Source of the DNA: Haloimpatiens massiliensis
GTDB lineage: Bacteria > Bacillota > Clostridia > Clostridiales > Clostridiaceae
Length of the DNA: 64,000 nt
Assembly (NCBI RefSeq): GCF_900184255.1
Contig: NZ_LT854634.1
Coordinates: forward strand, 20,994 to 84,993
Reading direction: 5' to 3'
Every line of letters begins with the position of its first letter. Within the stretch, counting starts at the first letter, position 1. The position numbers and the translations under genes were made by a program. Positions 16,284 through 25,601 of this stretch are shown piece after piece. The notes beneath the pieces were generated by a model. That model was not told the origin of the DNA and made no database searches. It saw only the letters and a program-made list of their open reading frames with translations.

Positions 16284-16321
16284 ATATTTTATATAAGAAT
16301 ATTATATTTGGGGATGATAAA

Positions 16322-16867
16322 ATGATTTCAACTAAAATATTAATACAAGAAATTAAGCTAGATTCAATATCTTTTATATTAGATCCAGAAATAGATAATA
16401 TTACAGCTAATAATTTAAAAATTTATCTCAATGATAATGAATTCTACGAATATGATTTAATTTATATAGATACTCCTTCTAATAAATTATACAAAATAAT
16501 TCCTCATACTAATTTTCTTCTACAAGATATCTTAGATTTCAAAATTAATATAGCAGATATCAAATCAAACTTCGTAAAAATTATCTTCCTTACGCAGCTT
16601 CAGAATGGTTTGAAATTTATACCTTTTAAAATTTATCTTGCTGAAGAAGGTAAATATACTTTTACCCTAAATAAGTATAATTCCATAGATACTAATATTA
16701 CTAGTTATCCTCTAATGGCTATAAAACCTTTAGACTTAGAAGAATGTCAGGCATGGACTGAAAATCCTAATTATTCTTATGGCGAAATAATCGATGTATA
16801 CTTCAAATTAATAAATGAAGATGGTAATCCTGTTCCTAACGGATTCTATGAAGTAGAAATTGAATAA
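16322..16867 (+). CDS. Predicted beta-rich protein related to the upstream gene
   Basis: 181-aa protein with alternating Ile/Tyr/Phe patterns (ILIQEIKLDSISFILDPEID) predicting beta-strands, no signal peptide and no membrane helix. Its last 30 residues (YGEIIDVYFKLINEDGNPVP then NGFYEVEIE) parallel the C terminus of the protein encoded at 15601, which suggests that both carry the same closing domain. The start follows GGGGATGATAAA. It lies 79 bp downstream of that gene, beyond a terminator. A CATATTTTA sequence lies just downstream of that terminator stem and could be a -10 for its own late promoter, though the -35 match is poor. Function unknown; joint work with the neighbouring beta-rich proteins is inferred from context. 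Confidence 0.6.
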   Translation: MISTKILIQEIKLDSISFILDPEIDNITANNLKIYLNDNEFYEYDLIYIDTPSNKLYKIIPHTNFLLQDILDFKINIADIKSNFVKIIFLTQLQNGLKFIPFKIYLAEEGKYTFTLNKYNSIDTNITSYPLMAIKPLDLEECQAWTENPNYSYGEIIDVYFKLINEDGNPVPNGFYEVEIE

Positions 16868-16879
16868 TGTTTTGAAAAT

Positions 16880-17036
16880 AAGGTACATGAAAATAAATAA
16901 CAAGTCAAAGATGCTGGTATATTTTGTGTCAGACAAGGAAGCAGGTTCCGCCACTAGTAGGACTATCGGTGGGTTTTGCTGACACAGTATGACGCAAAAT
17001 AGACTAGCATACTGACTTATTATTTATTTGAATGTG
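16880..17036. repeat. Palindromic repeat family B, copy 1
   Basis: About 157 bp beginning AAGGTACATGAAAATAAATA and closing with a degenerate inverse of this end. Inner arms GATGCTGGTAT / ATAGACTAGCAT and a central stem-loop CCGCC..TAGGACTATCGGTGG are shared with the copy at 40714. The central loop sequence TAGGACTATCGG is the best conserved part. There is no coding capacity. Confidence 0.8.
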
Positions 17037-17039
17037 ACT

Positions 17040-17084
17040 AAGGAGCTGAAATAAAAAAATTTCAAATACAGCTCCTTTTATAAT
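17040..17084 (+). terminator. Terminator between convergent genes
   Basis: Stem AAGGAGCTG / CAGCTCCTT with an inner GAAAT/ATTTC extension, followed by TTATAATT. It ends the plus-strand beta-rich gene just before the convergent minus-strand gene. Confidence 0.75.
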
Positions 17085-17096
17085 TCAAATTTTCTC

Positions 17097-19718
17097 TTAA
17101 GGTTCAATATTTATTTCAACTGGATTACCTATATTTAAGCCACCAGTATTTAAAATTAACTTAACACTTATAATATTAGAGCCTATATTTTCTATCCTTG
17201 TAATAGCTTTACCTATACCATTAACTACTTCAACTATTTGAATAGGTTTTATTATTTGATTAATTTCTATATCATTAAAATATTTTGATTTTATTATAAT
17301 CTTATTACTTCCTGGCTCCAGTAACCCCTGATATATAGGCAATTTTTCATCATTTAATATAACATTGTATATATATATCTTACCTAAATCTTCATCTACA
17401 CTATATTGATAACTTTGTAAAATTCTATCTTCCGTATTAATAATTCTAATTTCTGTTATATTAGCACTCCACACTATATTAGCTTTAAAACTCATGCAAA
17501 TCACATGTTCCATGTCATTGTTTTCACTATCTGGAATAACTTTAGGAATATCTTTTATCTGCCATTGTCCATTAATATATATAGCAATCTTTATAAGTTT
17601 TCCTTCTTCATTTTGCCAAAAATCTGCACAAGACCCTTGTCCAAATGCATTTAAAGTCATAGAACTTAACTCCAATAACCTCTCCATATTTTCTTCTATA
17701 TCTGTTTCTTTTAAATTTGGCTTAAACTCTACATCATTCACAACTATACCTAAACTATTTCTATAAGGAACTAGTGTTAATACACTATTGTTAATTTCTG
17801 TGACATTAGAAAAGTTGTTTGATAACATCTGTAAATTTACGTAATGTCGCTTACTACATCCATTTACTTTAATACATTTATAAGATTCATTAAAATGGTT
17901 ATAATACAAAATATTATTATCTGCAAAGGTATCTAAAATATATGGCTCTCCATTATCTCTATTACCAATACTCTGTTTTTTTATTTCTAAGGAACATCCT
18001 TTAAAATAAATCTTTTTCACTTTTGAATGACCTGAATTATCTCCTATATAAAACAATATAGTATTAGTAGAACCTTCTGGAAGATACGAAAAATCCATAT
18101 TAATATTTGGAATAGTTAAATTTTCACAATAAAATTTTGTATCTATACTTTTTCCTTCAATTCTAACAAAACATCTAGAAGAAATATTTCCATCTAAACT
18201 GTTCCATTTATTTATTTTATCAGTAGGCACTATAATCCCATTTTTTATTTTCACACAAGAATCCAATATATTTATATTATTTAACAAAAATGTTTTACCA
18301 TTTAAATCTATATTTAAATTTTTATTCTCTATATACAAATTAAAATTATCTACACTTATATTTTCTACAAGAACTATTTTATTTAAATAGTTTTGAGCAA
18401 AAGCATATTTCAATACACTATAATAATTTTGCATATATAAAGAGCTATCTTCATAATCTATATTCATATATAGATACTTACCTTTAATTGGCACACATTT
18501 ATATATATAATTTTTTTCCTTACACCACAATGCAATAGTCATAACAGCTTCCTGCATATATATTCTGTTAGCATCAGGTTCTAACGCAGTATATTTTATA
18601 TTCTGTTCTTTTAAATTTAAATTAAAAACATTGCTCTCTGAAACTTCTTTTTGCAAACCGCTTATATAAATATTTATATCTCTATTGCCGCATATTTCCA
18701 TCAATTCATTTATGGTTATATCATGATCTATCTCTTTTATAAAATACAATAATATTCTATTTATACATTCCATAAGAGGTTTTAACTCTCTCAATTCTTT
18801 ATTATTATAATTTAATTCTAACATCCCAGTATTTCTAATTATAAATATTTGTTTAATAGCATTTCTTACTGTCTCTAATGTTCCATCTATTACAACATAT
18901 CCTTCTGTCTCAAAGGACTTTATTATTGTATTTTGAAAAAAATATAATCCCACTTTTATTTTTTCTTCTATAAATAATCTATTTAAATATAAACATCTAA
19001 CAATTAGGCTCATTGTGCTTTTTACTATAATATCAACATTTGCTAAATTTCCCTTTAAAATTATATCATTAGAGTTTGATATTAAATTTATTAATAAATT
19101 CTCAGGTATGATGTTTTCATCTCCAATTATGCACTTACAATTTAGTATATTTAATTTAGTATTGAAAAAATCTCCCAATAATCTTAATTCTTTATTATCT
19201 TCTTTAATATCAACTTTAATAAATTCATTTTTAAAAGATTTACTGCAATAAATAGATGTACCAGATAGAATTGTTACTTTGCAATTTTGAGCCTCACCTT
19301 CAAAACTTATACGAGTATTTTTACTTTTTTGATTTATAGGCATAACATAAATATTTTCTAAATTTATATTAGTAGAATTAAATTTAATATGCATGTTTTG
19401 TTTATTCCAAATATATATTTCTTTTACATCACTTTTATAATCCATTTCTATAGAAGTTTCACATTTAGAAATTATATTTATTCTATCTGCTTTAACATTT
19501 ACTAAATATAAATTTGCCTGTATTAAATTTATATTTAATACTCCATTTACTACAATATCTTTTAAAATTATTTTTTTTTGTATATTTACTTCATCCAATA
19601 TAGTCATACTTTTATCTATAGTAATAGATTTATTCTCGTATCCATAAATTTTAAAATGTTTTTCTGAATTTAATTTTATTATAATGTTACATAAATTATC
19701 TTTAAGAATTTTATTCAT
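17097..19718 (-). CDS. Large repetitive beta-rich (beta-solenoid-like) protein, unknown
   Basis: 873-aa protein with no signal peptide, membrane segment or known catalytic motif. The first 450 residues show short alternating strands with regular Asn and Ile (for example IILKDIVVNGVLNINLIQAN), the texture of a right-handed parallel beta-helix. A second solenoid-like part around residues 470-600 contains DLNGKTFLLNNINI, similar in style to pectate-lyase-fold proteins. The last 100 residues look like a separate beta-sandwich ending VKLILNTGGLNIGNP. The ATG chosen follows AAGGTGA at five bases. A candidate sigma-K promoter lies upstream. Lack of a secretion signal together with an adhesin-like texture fits a spore coat, exosporium or appendage protein made in the mother cell. 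That remains inference. Confidence 0.65.
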   Translation of the reverse strand: MNKILKDNLCNIIIKLNSEKHFKIYGYENKSITIDKSMTILDEVNIQKKIILKDIVVNGVLNINLIQANLYLVNVKADRINIISKCETSIEMDYKSDVKEIYIWNKQNMHIKFNSTNINLENIYVMPINQKSKNTRISFEGEAQNCKVTILSGTSIYCSKSFKNEFIKVDIKEDNKELRLLGDFFNTKLNILNCKCIIGDENIIPENLLINLISNSNDIILKGNLANVDIIVKSTMSLIVRCLYLNRLFIEEKIKVGLYFFQNTIIKSFETEGYVVIDGTLETVRNAIKQIFIIRNTGMLELNYNNKELRELKPLMECINRILLYFIKEIDHDITINELMEICGNRDINIYISGLQKEVSESNVFNLNLKEQNIKYTALEPDANRIYMQEAVMTIALWCKEKNYIYKCVPIKGKYLYMNIDYEDSSLYMQNYYSVLKYAFAQNYLNKIVLVENISVDNFNLYIENKNLNIDLNGKTFLLNNINILDSCVKIKNGIIVPTDKINKWNSLDGNISSRCFVRIEGKSIDTKFYCENLTIPNINMDFSYLPEGSTNTILFYIGDNSGHSKVKKIYFKGCSLEIKKQSIGNRDNGEPYILDTFADNNILYYNHFNESYKCIKVNGCSKRHYVNLQMLSNNFSNVTEINNSVLTLVPYRNSLGIVVNDVEFKPNLKETDIEENMERLLELSSMTLNAFGQGSCADFWQNEEGKLIKIAIYINGQWQIKDIPKVIPDSENNDMEHVICMSFKANIVWSANITEIRIINTEDRILQSYQYSVDEDLGKIYIYNVILNDEKLPIYQGLLEPGSNKIIIKSKYFNDIEINQIIKPIQIVEVVNGIGKAITRIENIGSNIISVKLILNTGGLNIGNPVEINIEP

Positions 19719-19733
19719 TTTAATCACCTTATA

Positions 19734-19761
19734 TATTTTATGATAAATATATATAAAGTGT
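19734..19761 (-). promoter_or_regulatory. Candidate sigma-K promoter of the 873-aa protein gene
   Basis: Minus-strand ACAC, 15 bp, CATAAAATA: the same arrangement as at 15482-15509. The -10 ends close to the ribosome binding site, so the leader would be very short. This lowers confidence in the call. Confidence 0.4.
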
Positions 19762-19814
19762 AATTACTTATATAAATAAAATAGTTTTTATTCAATATTA
19801 TCTTACAAAATAAT

Positions 19815-19864
19815 AACTTCTACAAAGTAGAAACCTTTTATTAGATTTCTATTTTGTAGAAGTT
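19815..19864 (-). terminator. Terminator of the CobN-like gene
   Basis: Long inverted repeat AACTTCTACAAAGTAGAAA / TTTCTATTTTGTAGAAGTT, 13 bp after the stop codon. The minus strand continues ATTATTTTGT. Confidence 0.7.
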
Positions 19865-19876
19865 AAAACTTATTTA

Positions 19877-22800
19877 CTACTCTTGAAAACTTTCTATATC
19901 TCCCTCTATATTTAAATACACATTTTTAAGCTCTTCAAGTTGTTCTTTACTTGCCTGCCAATATCCTCTTTTATTATACTCCAGCATCCATTCTACTATG
20001 GACATATATGCATATGAGTTATTTTCCTTCAATCTTTCTCTTAGTTTCTCATCTTCAATATACCTTTTATGCAAATCATCAAATATCCACTGCTCCACAC
20101 TGTTAGTAGTAGCAGCTAGACCCAATATATTTTCAAACCGCTCAGCTATCTTTTGAACTCCATGATATTTATGTTCTAACATTCCATCAATCCATTTGGG
20201 ATTTAAAACTCTAGTTCTTATACCTCTATTTATAGATTTATCCACAGTTTCAGTTTCTAGTCTTTCTCCTGTAGTATCACTTATATACATAGCGGGCTTT
20301 TTCCCCTTAGCCATTTCAACAGATTTAGAAAGGCCACCAAAAAATTCATAATAGTGATCTAAATCAGTTACTTCATATTCATGATTACTTCTTACTTGTG
20401 ATACCACATCTACAGTTCTTAAGTTGCTCATGTATAGTCCATCTATTTCCTTTCCTCTAAAATTATTACTGTATACATATTTCAAACTATCTATGAAGTT
20501 TTTACCTATATCCTCTTCTTCCTCCCAAGCCTTTGTTTCTAATAACTTAGTGACTCCTGTACCATACTCTGCCTCTTTAGGTCCGAATATTCTACATATA
20601 GAAAGTTCTCTTGCAGTTTCCTCACTGGTTCCATTTTTTATAAGCTCCTCATATATGACCTGTGAATTCTTTTTAAAATAATTCTGTTCAAAAGTTTCAT
20701 CTAAATTATATATATCTGCAAATATACAGTTTAAATCCTTAAGTAAATTAGGAAACATATCTCTAAAGAATCCACACATATTTATTACCACATCTATTCT
20801 TGGTCTTCCCAATTGTTGAGTAGGTATTATTTCATAGGCACTTTCAAAAGAACTTCCAGTTTTAACAAGTTTAACCCCTAAATAATAAAGTATTTGACCT
20901 ATAGTTTCTCCTCCCGTCCTAGAAGTTTCAAGTCCCCAAAGTATTACCGCAGTACTAGATGGATATTTTCCATTTTCCTTGTAATATAATTCTATAGTGT
21001 TTTTAGCTATGTTAGCCCCTCTTTTATAAGCTGTTTCCGTAGGCACTAGTGTTGGATCAAATTGATATAAATTGTACCCTGAAGGTAGTATGCTAGGATT
21101 TCTAATTATATCTCCTGATAAGGATGCTTTTAAATATTTTCCCTGTAATGCCTTAACTAAACCCCTCATCTCAAGATTTTCCATTATATTTAAACTAAAC
21201 TTTTTCCCATACTCTATAGATCTTTCCATATCCTCTATAAAAGACTTTTTATAATTCTTTTTACTACTATTTATAAAGCTTAAATCACCGTGTCTCTTAA
21301 AATTGTCCATAATCCACTGTACTTCATTATCCAGTGAAGCTAAAATTTCTGTAGCATTATCTTCCACTATTTTATCGTAATTTAATCCCTTATTCTCACA
21401 TACAATCCTTCTTATACACTTTATATCGCCCCTATCATATCTAAGAATAAACTTAATGTATTTAAAAGCTTCCTCTTCACTATATCCTTCACCAAATACA
21501 TGTAATCCTTTAGGAACTAAGGAACGATTCATTCTATAAAGTTCCCTCTCCAAATCTTGTAAATCTTGAAAATTCATATTCATCTCTTTAGCCTTTTCTT
21601 CAATATTGTCTAACACTTCGCTACATCTTTTTGGATCTAATCTTTCACATTCGTGGTATTCCTCAATGGATTTTTGAAGCCATAAATATTCTTCATAAAG
21701 TTCCCCTTCCATAAAAGCTGGTGGACTATAACTTACCATTACTGCATGACTTCTTCTTTTAGCTATCACAGATTCTGCTGGATTTCCTATGAAATATAAA
21801 TATAAATGAGGAATATCATAAAGTAGCATATCAGGGAAACACTCTCCAGACATACCACATTCTTTTCCTTTTAAAAACTCTATTGTGCCATGAGTTCCCA
21901 CATGTATGACTACATCTGCTTTAAATTCTTCTTTAATCCATTTGTAAAATCCTATATATTGATGATGTGGAAGCATGGATTTATCGTGATATACCTTATC
22001 TGTATTCTCATGAATTCCTCTAGAAGGCTGCAATCCTATAAAAACATTATTATTCACTATTCCTGGTATCAAAAAATTATTGTCTACACTCATAACATTG
22101 CCAGGTACTTCTCCCCACTGCTTAATCATATCTGAGTAAAAATTTCTTTCTTTAATGTGTTTTTTATATTTTTCACAGTTGTATTTTATCATGTTGTCAA
22201 TGTTTTCTTCCGAAGTCCATCTTCCTGAATTAACTATTTTTCCACAAAATCTATTCATCAACTCTTCACTATTTAAGTTTTTTGTATCATATCCTTCATT
22301 TTTTAAGACCTTTAATATTTTCTCTATAGATTTAAAGGTATCCAAAAAAGCTCCCCCAAATAAATTATCTTCTCCTGGTGGATAATTGTAACAGACTATA
22401 GCTACTTTTTTATATTTATTAGGCTTTTCTCTAAGCTTAAGCCATCCCTTTATTTTACCTATAAGTTTTTCCACTCTTTCTTCTATAATACTGAGTTCAT
22501 TTAATTCTATATTAAATTCATCATTTATTCCATTACATTTCATGGCTCCCACTGGATACGTTTCTATGGCCCCATCTAATTCAGGTAGCATTACAGAAAT
22601 TAAGAATTCAGATGAATTTATTCCTTGAGCACTTTCTCTCCACTCTTCAGCTGTTTTTTTAGTCATAAAAAATGGATGAAACATAGGTGCCTCTATTTTT
22701 TCAAGAGTATCTATAGCCTTCTTAGCATCTCCGCCCATAGGACCTGCTCCTAATCTAAAGGACATAAAATTTAATATTAAATCTACTTTTTTACCACAAG

Positions 22801-23626
22801 CATTTTCCAACATATTTCTAATCTTATTACTATCTGCGTTTAAAACACTAGAAAAAGCTATAGGCACCACATTGGCAAACTTTTTTATTCTACTAGCTAT
22901 TTCTCCAACGCAATTAGACGTTTTACTAGGATAGCTGTGACCATAAAATATTAAAGCAATAGTTGGCCTTTCCTCATTAAAACCATATTTTTCTACATAA
23001 TCTTTATATCTACTAAAGAATTCCATAGTTTCTGGATGACATATACTTATATCTTCTCTTTTTACTGGTTCTAAAGGCTTAGGAATTTCTTTACAGCTCC
23101 CATAATCCCTTAGTATTAAATATAATAAGTTCTTCATATCTTCAAATCCAGCATTATTCCAATATCTACCTATATAGATATAATTCTTCATATGATTTAG
23201 TTTTCCAACTGGCATCATTTTTCCCATTTTCTCTGCCATGCCTATCATTTTATTCATAGCTTTTACATCAGGCTTTTTATTTTCACCTTTCTTTTTCTTC
23301 ATACTCATATCCTTTGAAGTTAAACTTCCCAACTTTAAATATTCTTTTCCCTGTCTACCTATAATAACCACTTGCCCTTTTGAATTTTCTAAGGAATCAT
23401 AAGTAGCCTTAACATTTTTATCTGGTGCACCCATTAAATCTATTATAGCCATGTCCGCATCTTGTATATCTGCCATCATGTTTTTTAATCTATCTTCTTT
23501 CACATCTCTTGATACGTAATATAAATTTAAGTTTAGTATATTATTATAATTTTCATTAATATATTTACTAGCCTTTATAAGTTCTGTGAAAACACTAGTG
23601 GAAACAGAAACCACTGTAACTTTCAA
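19877..23626 (-). CDS. cobN: CobN/BchH-type metal chelatase large subunit
   Basis: 1249-aa protein of the CobN/magnesium-chelatase H family, close to the usual 1200-1300 residues. The family backbone is visible in ATYDSLENSKGQVVIIGRQG, GRYWNNAGFEDMKNLL, NFMSFRLGAGPMGGDA, VCYNYPPGEDNLFGGAFLDT, VVIHVGTHGTIEFLKGKE, AVILWGLETSRTGGETIGQI and PRIDVVINMCGFFRDMFPN. CobN inserts Co2+ into a corrin ring using ATP with CobS and CobT; BchH does the same with Mg2+. Neither small subunit is encoded here. The gene follows a BtuCD-type transporter under a cobalamin riboswitch, which favours cobalt or corrin handling. It starts at a TTG after GGAGGGG. A Lys/Met-rich stretch near residues 110-150 is notable. 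A hairpin terminator separates it from the transporter genes, so its level may be lower or independently set. Confidence 0.85.
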   Translation of the reverse strand: MKVTVVSVSTSVFTELIKASKYINENYNNILNLNLYYVSRDVKEDRLKNMMADIQDADMAIIDLMGAPDKNVKATYDSLENSKGQVVIIGRQGKEYLKLGSLTSKDMSMKKKKGENKKPDVKAMNKMIGMAEKMGKMMPVGKLNHMKNYIYIGRYWNNAGFEDMKNLLYLILRDYGSCKEIPKPLEPVKREDISICHPETMEFFSRYKDYVEKYGFNEERPTIALIFYGHSYPSKTSNCVGEIASRIKKFANVVPIAFSSVLNADSNKIRNMLENACGKKVDLILNFMSFRLGAGPMGGDAKKAIDTLEKIEAPMFHPFFMTKKTAEEWRESAQGINSSEFLISVMLPELDGAIETYPVGAMKCNGINDEFNIELNELSIIEERVEKLIGKIKGWLKLREKPNKYKKVAIVCYNYPPGEDNLFGGAFLDTFKSIEKILKVLKNEGYDTKNLNSEELMNRFCGKIVNSGRWTSEENIDNMIKYNCEKYKKHIKERNFYSDMIKQWGEVPGNVMSVDNNFLIPGIVNNNVFIGLQPSRGIHENTDKVYHDKSMLPHHQYIGFYKWIKEEFKADVVIHVGTHGTIEFLKGKECGMSGECFPDMLLYDIPHLYLYFIGNPAESVIAKRRSHAVMVSYSPPAFMEGELYEEYLWLQKSIEEYHECERLDPKRCSEVLDNIEEKAKEMNMNFQDLQDLERELYRMNRSLVPKGLHVFGEGYSEEEAFKYIKFILRYDRGDIKCIRRIVCENKGLNYDKIVEDNATEILASLDNEVQWIMDNFKRHGDLSFINSSKKNYKKSFIEDMERSIEYGKKFSLNIMENLEMRGLVKALQGKYLKASLSGDIIRNPSILPSGYNLYQFDPTLVPTETAYKRGANIAKNTIELYYKENGKYPSSTAVILWGLETSRTGGETIGQILYYLGVKLVKTGSSFESAYEIIPTQQLGRPRIDVVINMCGFFRDMFPNLLKDLNCIFADIYNLDETFEQNYFKKNSQVIYEELIKNGTSEETARELSICRIFGPKEAEYGTGVTKLLETKAWEEEEDIGKNFIDSLKYVYSNNFRGKEIDGLYMSNLRTVDVVSQVRSNHEYEVTDLDHYYEFFGGLSKSVEMAKGKKPAMYISDTTGERLETETVDKSINRGIRTRVLNPKWIDGMLEHKYHGVQKIAERFENILGLAATTNSVEQWIFDDLHKRYIEDEKLRERLKENNSYAYMSIVEWMLEYNKRGYWQASKEQLEELKNVYLNIEGDIESFQE

Positions 23627-23683
23627 ATTTATCCCCTCCTCCTATATAAATTTATCAAATAACACTAATTACTTCTTAATTAA

Positions 23684-23732
23684 AGTAAAAATCAGCTACA
23701 GATATATGATTTCCTGTAGCTGCTTATTTTTC
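23684..23732. terminator. Hairpin terminator between the ABC genes and cobN
   Basis: Stem CAGCTACAG / CTGTAGCTG with a 12-base loop, T-rich on both sides (ATTTTTACTTT on the minus strand). It can act in both directions and would lower read-through into cobN. Confidence 0.7.
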
Positions 23733-23771
23733 TAATTAGAACAAAGTACATAGTTATTTTATATTATTTTA

Positions 23772-24557
23772 CTAACTAAATACCCTTCTTGGATATATAA
23801 CTGGCTTTTTAGTATTCTTATCTTTATTTATATCTGCTTCTACTCTAAATACCTGTTTAAGCATTTCATCATTTATAATGCTATAAGGAGTTCCCTTGCA
23901 ATGCAATTCCCCATTTTTAATAACAATAAGTTCATGAGAATATTTAGCCGCCTCATTTATATCATGAAGTACCATAACTATTGTTATTTTCTCCTCTTCA
24001 TTTAAACTTTTAATAAGATCTAAAAGTTCTAATTGATGACTTATATCTAAATAAGTAGTAGGCTCATCTAAAAGAAGAACCTTTGGTTTTTGAGCTATAG
24101 ACATAGCTATCCAAGCTCTTTGTCTTTCTCCTCCTGATAATGTAGCTACTTTTCTATCTTGCATATTATTAAGTCCTGTTCTTTTTATTGCCCAATCTAT
24201 TATTCTTTCATCTTCTTCTGTAAAGCCTGAGAAAATTTTTTTATGGGCATGTCTTCCATATGACACCAAATCTCTTATGCAAATATCCTCAGGACATCCG
24301 TTATTCTGAGATAAAATAGCCATATTTTTTGCTAAAGTTTTGGCCTTTAATTTATATATATCCTCTCCATTTAATAAAACCCTTCCTGTCTTTGGCTTTA
24401 AATTTCTACTCATAACCCTAAGCAATGTAGTTTTTCCACATCCATTAGGCCCTATTATGGATATTATTTTGCCTTTTTCTATATTTAAATTTATTCCTTT
24501 TAATACTTGTTTTTCACCATAATTAATACTGATGTTTTCTACAGTTAAAATATCCAT
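23772..24557 (-). CDS. ABC transporter ATPase, BtuD/FecE type
   Basis: 261-aa ATPase of the iron-siderophore/cobalamin uptake class. Walker A is IGPNGCGKTT, the signature LSGGERQRAWIAMSIAQ, Walker B VLLLDEPTTYLD and the switch His in VLHDINEA. TYLDI is typical of BtuD/FhuC-type proteins. The start is the ATG after AGGGTGAT; an upstream TTG is less likely. It lies 15 bp after the permease gene and works with the permease and binding protein. Regulation is by the cobalamin riboswitch upstream of the operon, so the substrate is probably cobalamin or a cobinamide, though haem and siderophore systems use the same family. Confidence 0.9.
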   Translation of the reverse strand: MDILTVENISINYGEKQVLKGINLNIEKGKIISIIGPNGCGKTTLLRVMSRNLKPKTGRVLLNGEDIYKLKAKTLAKNMAILSQNNGCPEDICIRDLVSYGRHAHKKIFSGFTEEDERIIDWAIKRTGLNNMQDRKVATLSGGERQRAWIAMSIAQKPKVLLLDEPTTYLDISHQLELLDLIKSLNEEEKITIVMVLHDINEAAKYSHELIVIKNGELHCKGTPYSIINDEMLKQVFRVEADINKDKNTKKPVIYPRRVFS

Positions 24558-24587
24558 TTTATCACCCTGCAATAATATTTTATCTTT

Positions 24588-25601
24588 CTATGCCTGTCTT
24601 CTCAGTAAATATAAAAAGAATGGTGCTCCTAAAAGTGCCATTATTATACCTACAGGTATTTCCACAGGTGCAAAAATAGTCCTTCCAAAAGTGTCACAAA
24701 ACACAACTATGGCCGCTCCCAAAAATGCTGCCCCTGGAAGTAAATATTTATAGTCACTTCCAATTATAAGCCTAGTTGTATGAGGTATTATAAGCCCTAC
24801 AAATCCTAAAAGTCCAACTACAGATACTGCACTAGCTGCCAGCATAGCTGCTATAGCTGTTATTTCTAATCTAACTAACTCTACATTGAGGCCCAATCCT
24901 CTTGCAGTATCATCACCCAATACTAATATATTAAGTCTTTCAGCCATTATCATAGCAAGTATTAAACCTACTATAGTATAAGGTAGGATAGTATATACTT
25001 GTGGCCAACTTCTTGCAGATAATCCTCCATTCATAAACATGATAGCTCCATGAACCCTGTCACTAAAAAACACCATAAGTGCAGATATGCCTGCACCTAA
25101 TATAGCTGAAACTGCTACTCCAGCTAATACAACTCTCATAGGTTGTATTCCGCCTTTCCAAGCAAGTATATATATCATTATAGCTGCCACCATAGCACCT
25201 ACAAAAGCAACTGGAGGTACTAAATATTGATATTGAGGAAAAATTATTAATATAAGCATACCCGCAAGACCAGCTCCTGAAGATATGCCTATTATTCCAG
25301 GGTCCGCTAGAGGGTTTCTCATTACCCCCTGTAGCATTGCCCCAGAGAGGGCCAAGTTAATTCCAACCAATGCTCCTACAATAGTTCTAGGAATTCTAAC
25401 ATTCCATATAACAAGGCCCTCTGGAGTTAAATTACTGGGATGTTTTAATATGTTAAGTATATCTTTTATAGATATTTCCATGCTACCATACACATTACTT
25501 ATAAAAAATGCACTTATAGCTAATATGATAAATAATATTATCACAGCTATTTTATAAAAATTTCTATTGTTTTTCTTACGATTTTTTATATTACTTGTCA
25601 T
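24588..25601 (-). CDS. ABC transporter permease, BtuC/FecD type
   Basis: 337-aa membrane protein with about ten helices and an N-terminal Lys/Asn-rich cytoplasmic tail. Family blocks include WNVRIPRTIVGALVGINLAL, GAMLQGVMRNPLADPGIIG, MNGGLSARSWPQV and VGLLGFVGLIIPHTTRLIIG, the last containing the EAA-like coupling region to the ATPase. It overlaps the end of the binding-protein gene by 11 bp, which shows tight translational coupling. It forms the pore for the corrinoid (or siderophore-type) substrate delivered by the lipoprotein. Confidence 0.92.
   Translation of the reverse strand: MTSNIKNRKKNNRNFYKIAVIILFIILAISAFFISNVYGSMEISIKDILNILKHPSNLTPEGLVIWNVRIPRTIVGALVGINLALSGAMLQGVMRNPLADPGIIGISSGAGLAGMLILIIFPQYQYLVPPVAFVGAMVAAIMIYILAWKGGIQPMRVVLAGVAVSAILGAGISALMVFFSDRVHGAIMFMNGGLSARSWPQVYTILPYTIVGLILAMIMAERLNILVLGDDTARGLGLNVELVRLEITAIAAMLAASAVSVVGLLGFVGLIIPHTTRLIIGSDYKYLLPGAAFLGAAIVVFCDTFGRTIFAPVEIPVGIIMALLGAPFFLYLLRRQA

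Noticed and set aside
16281..16300. Sigma-K promoter for the 181-aa beta-rich gene
   Set aside because: CATATTTTA fits the -10, but no AC-type -35 lies at the right distance and it lies directly behind the terminator stem.
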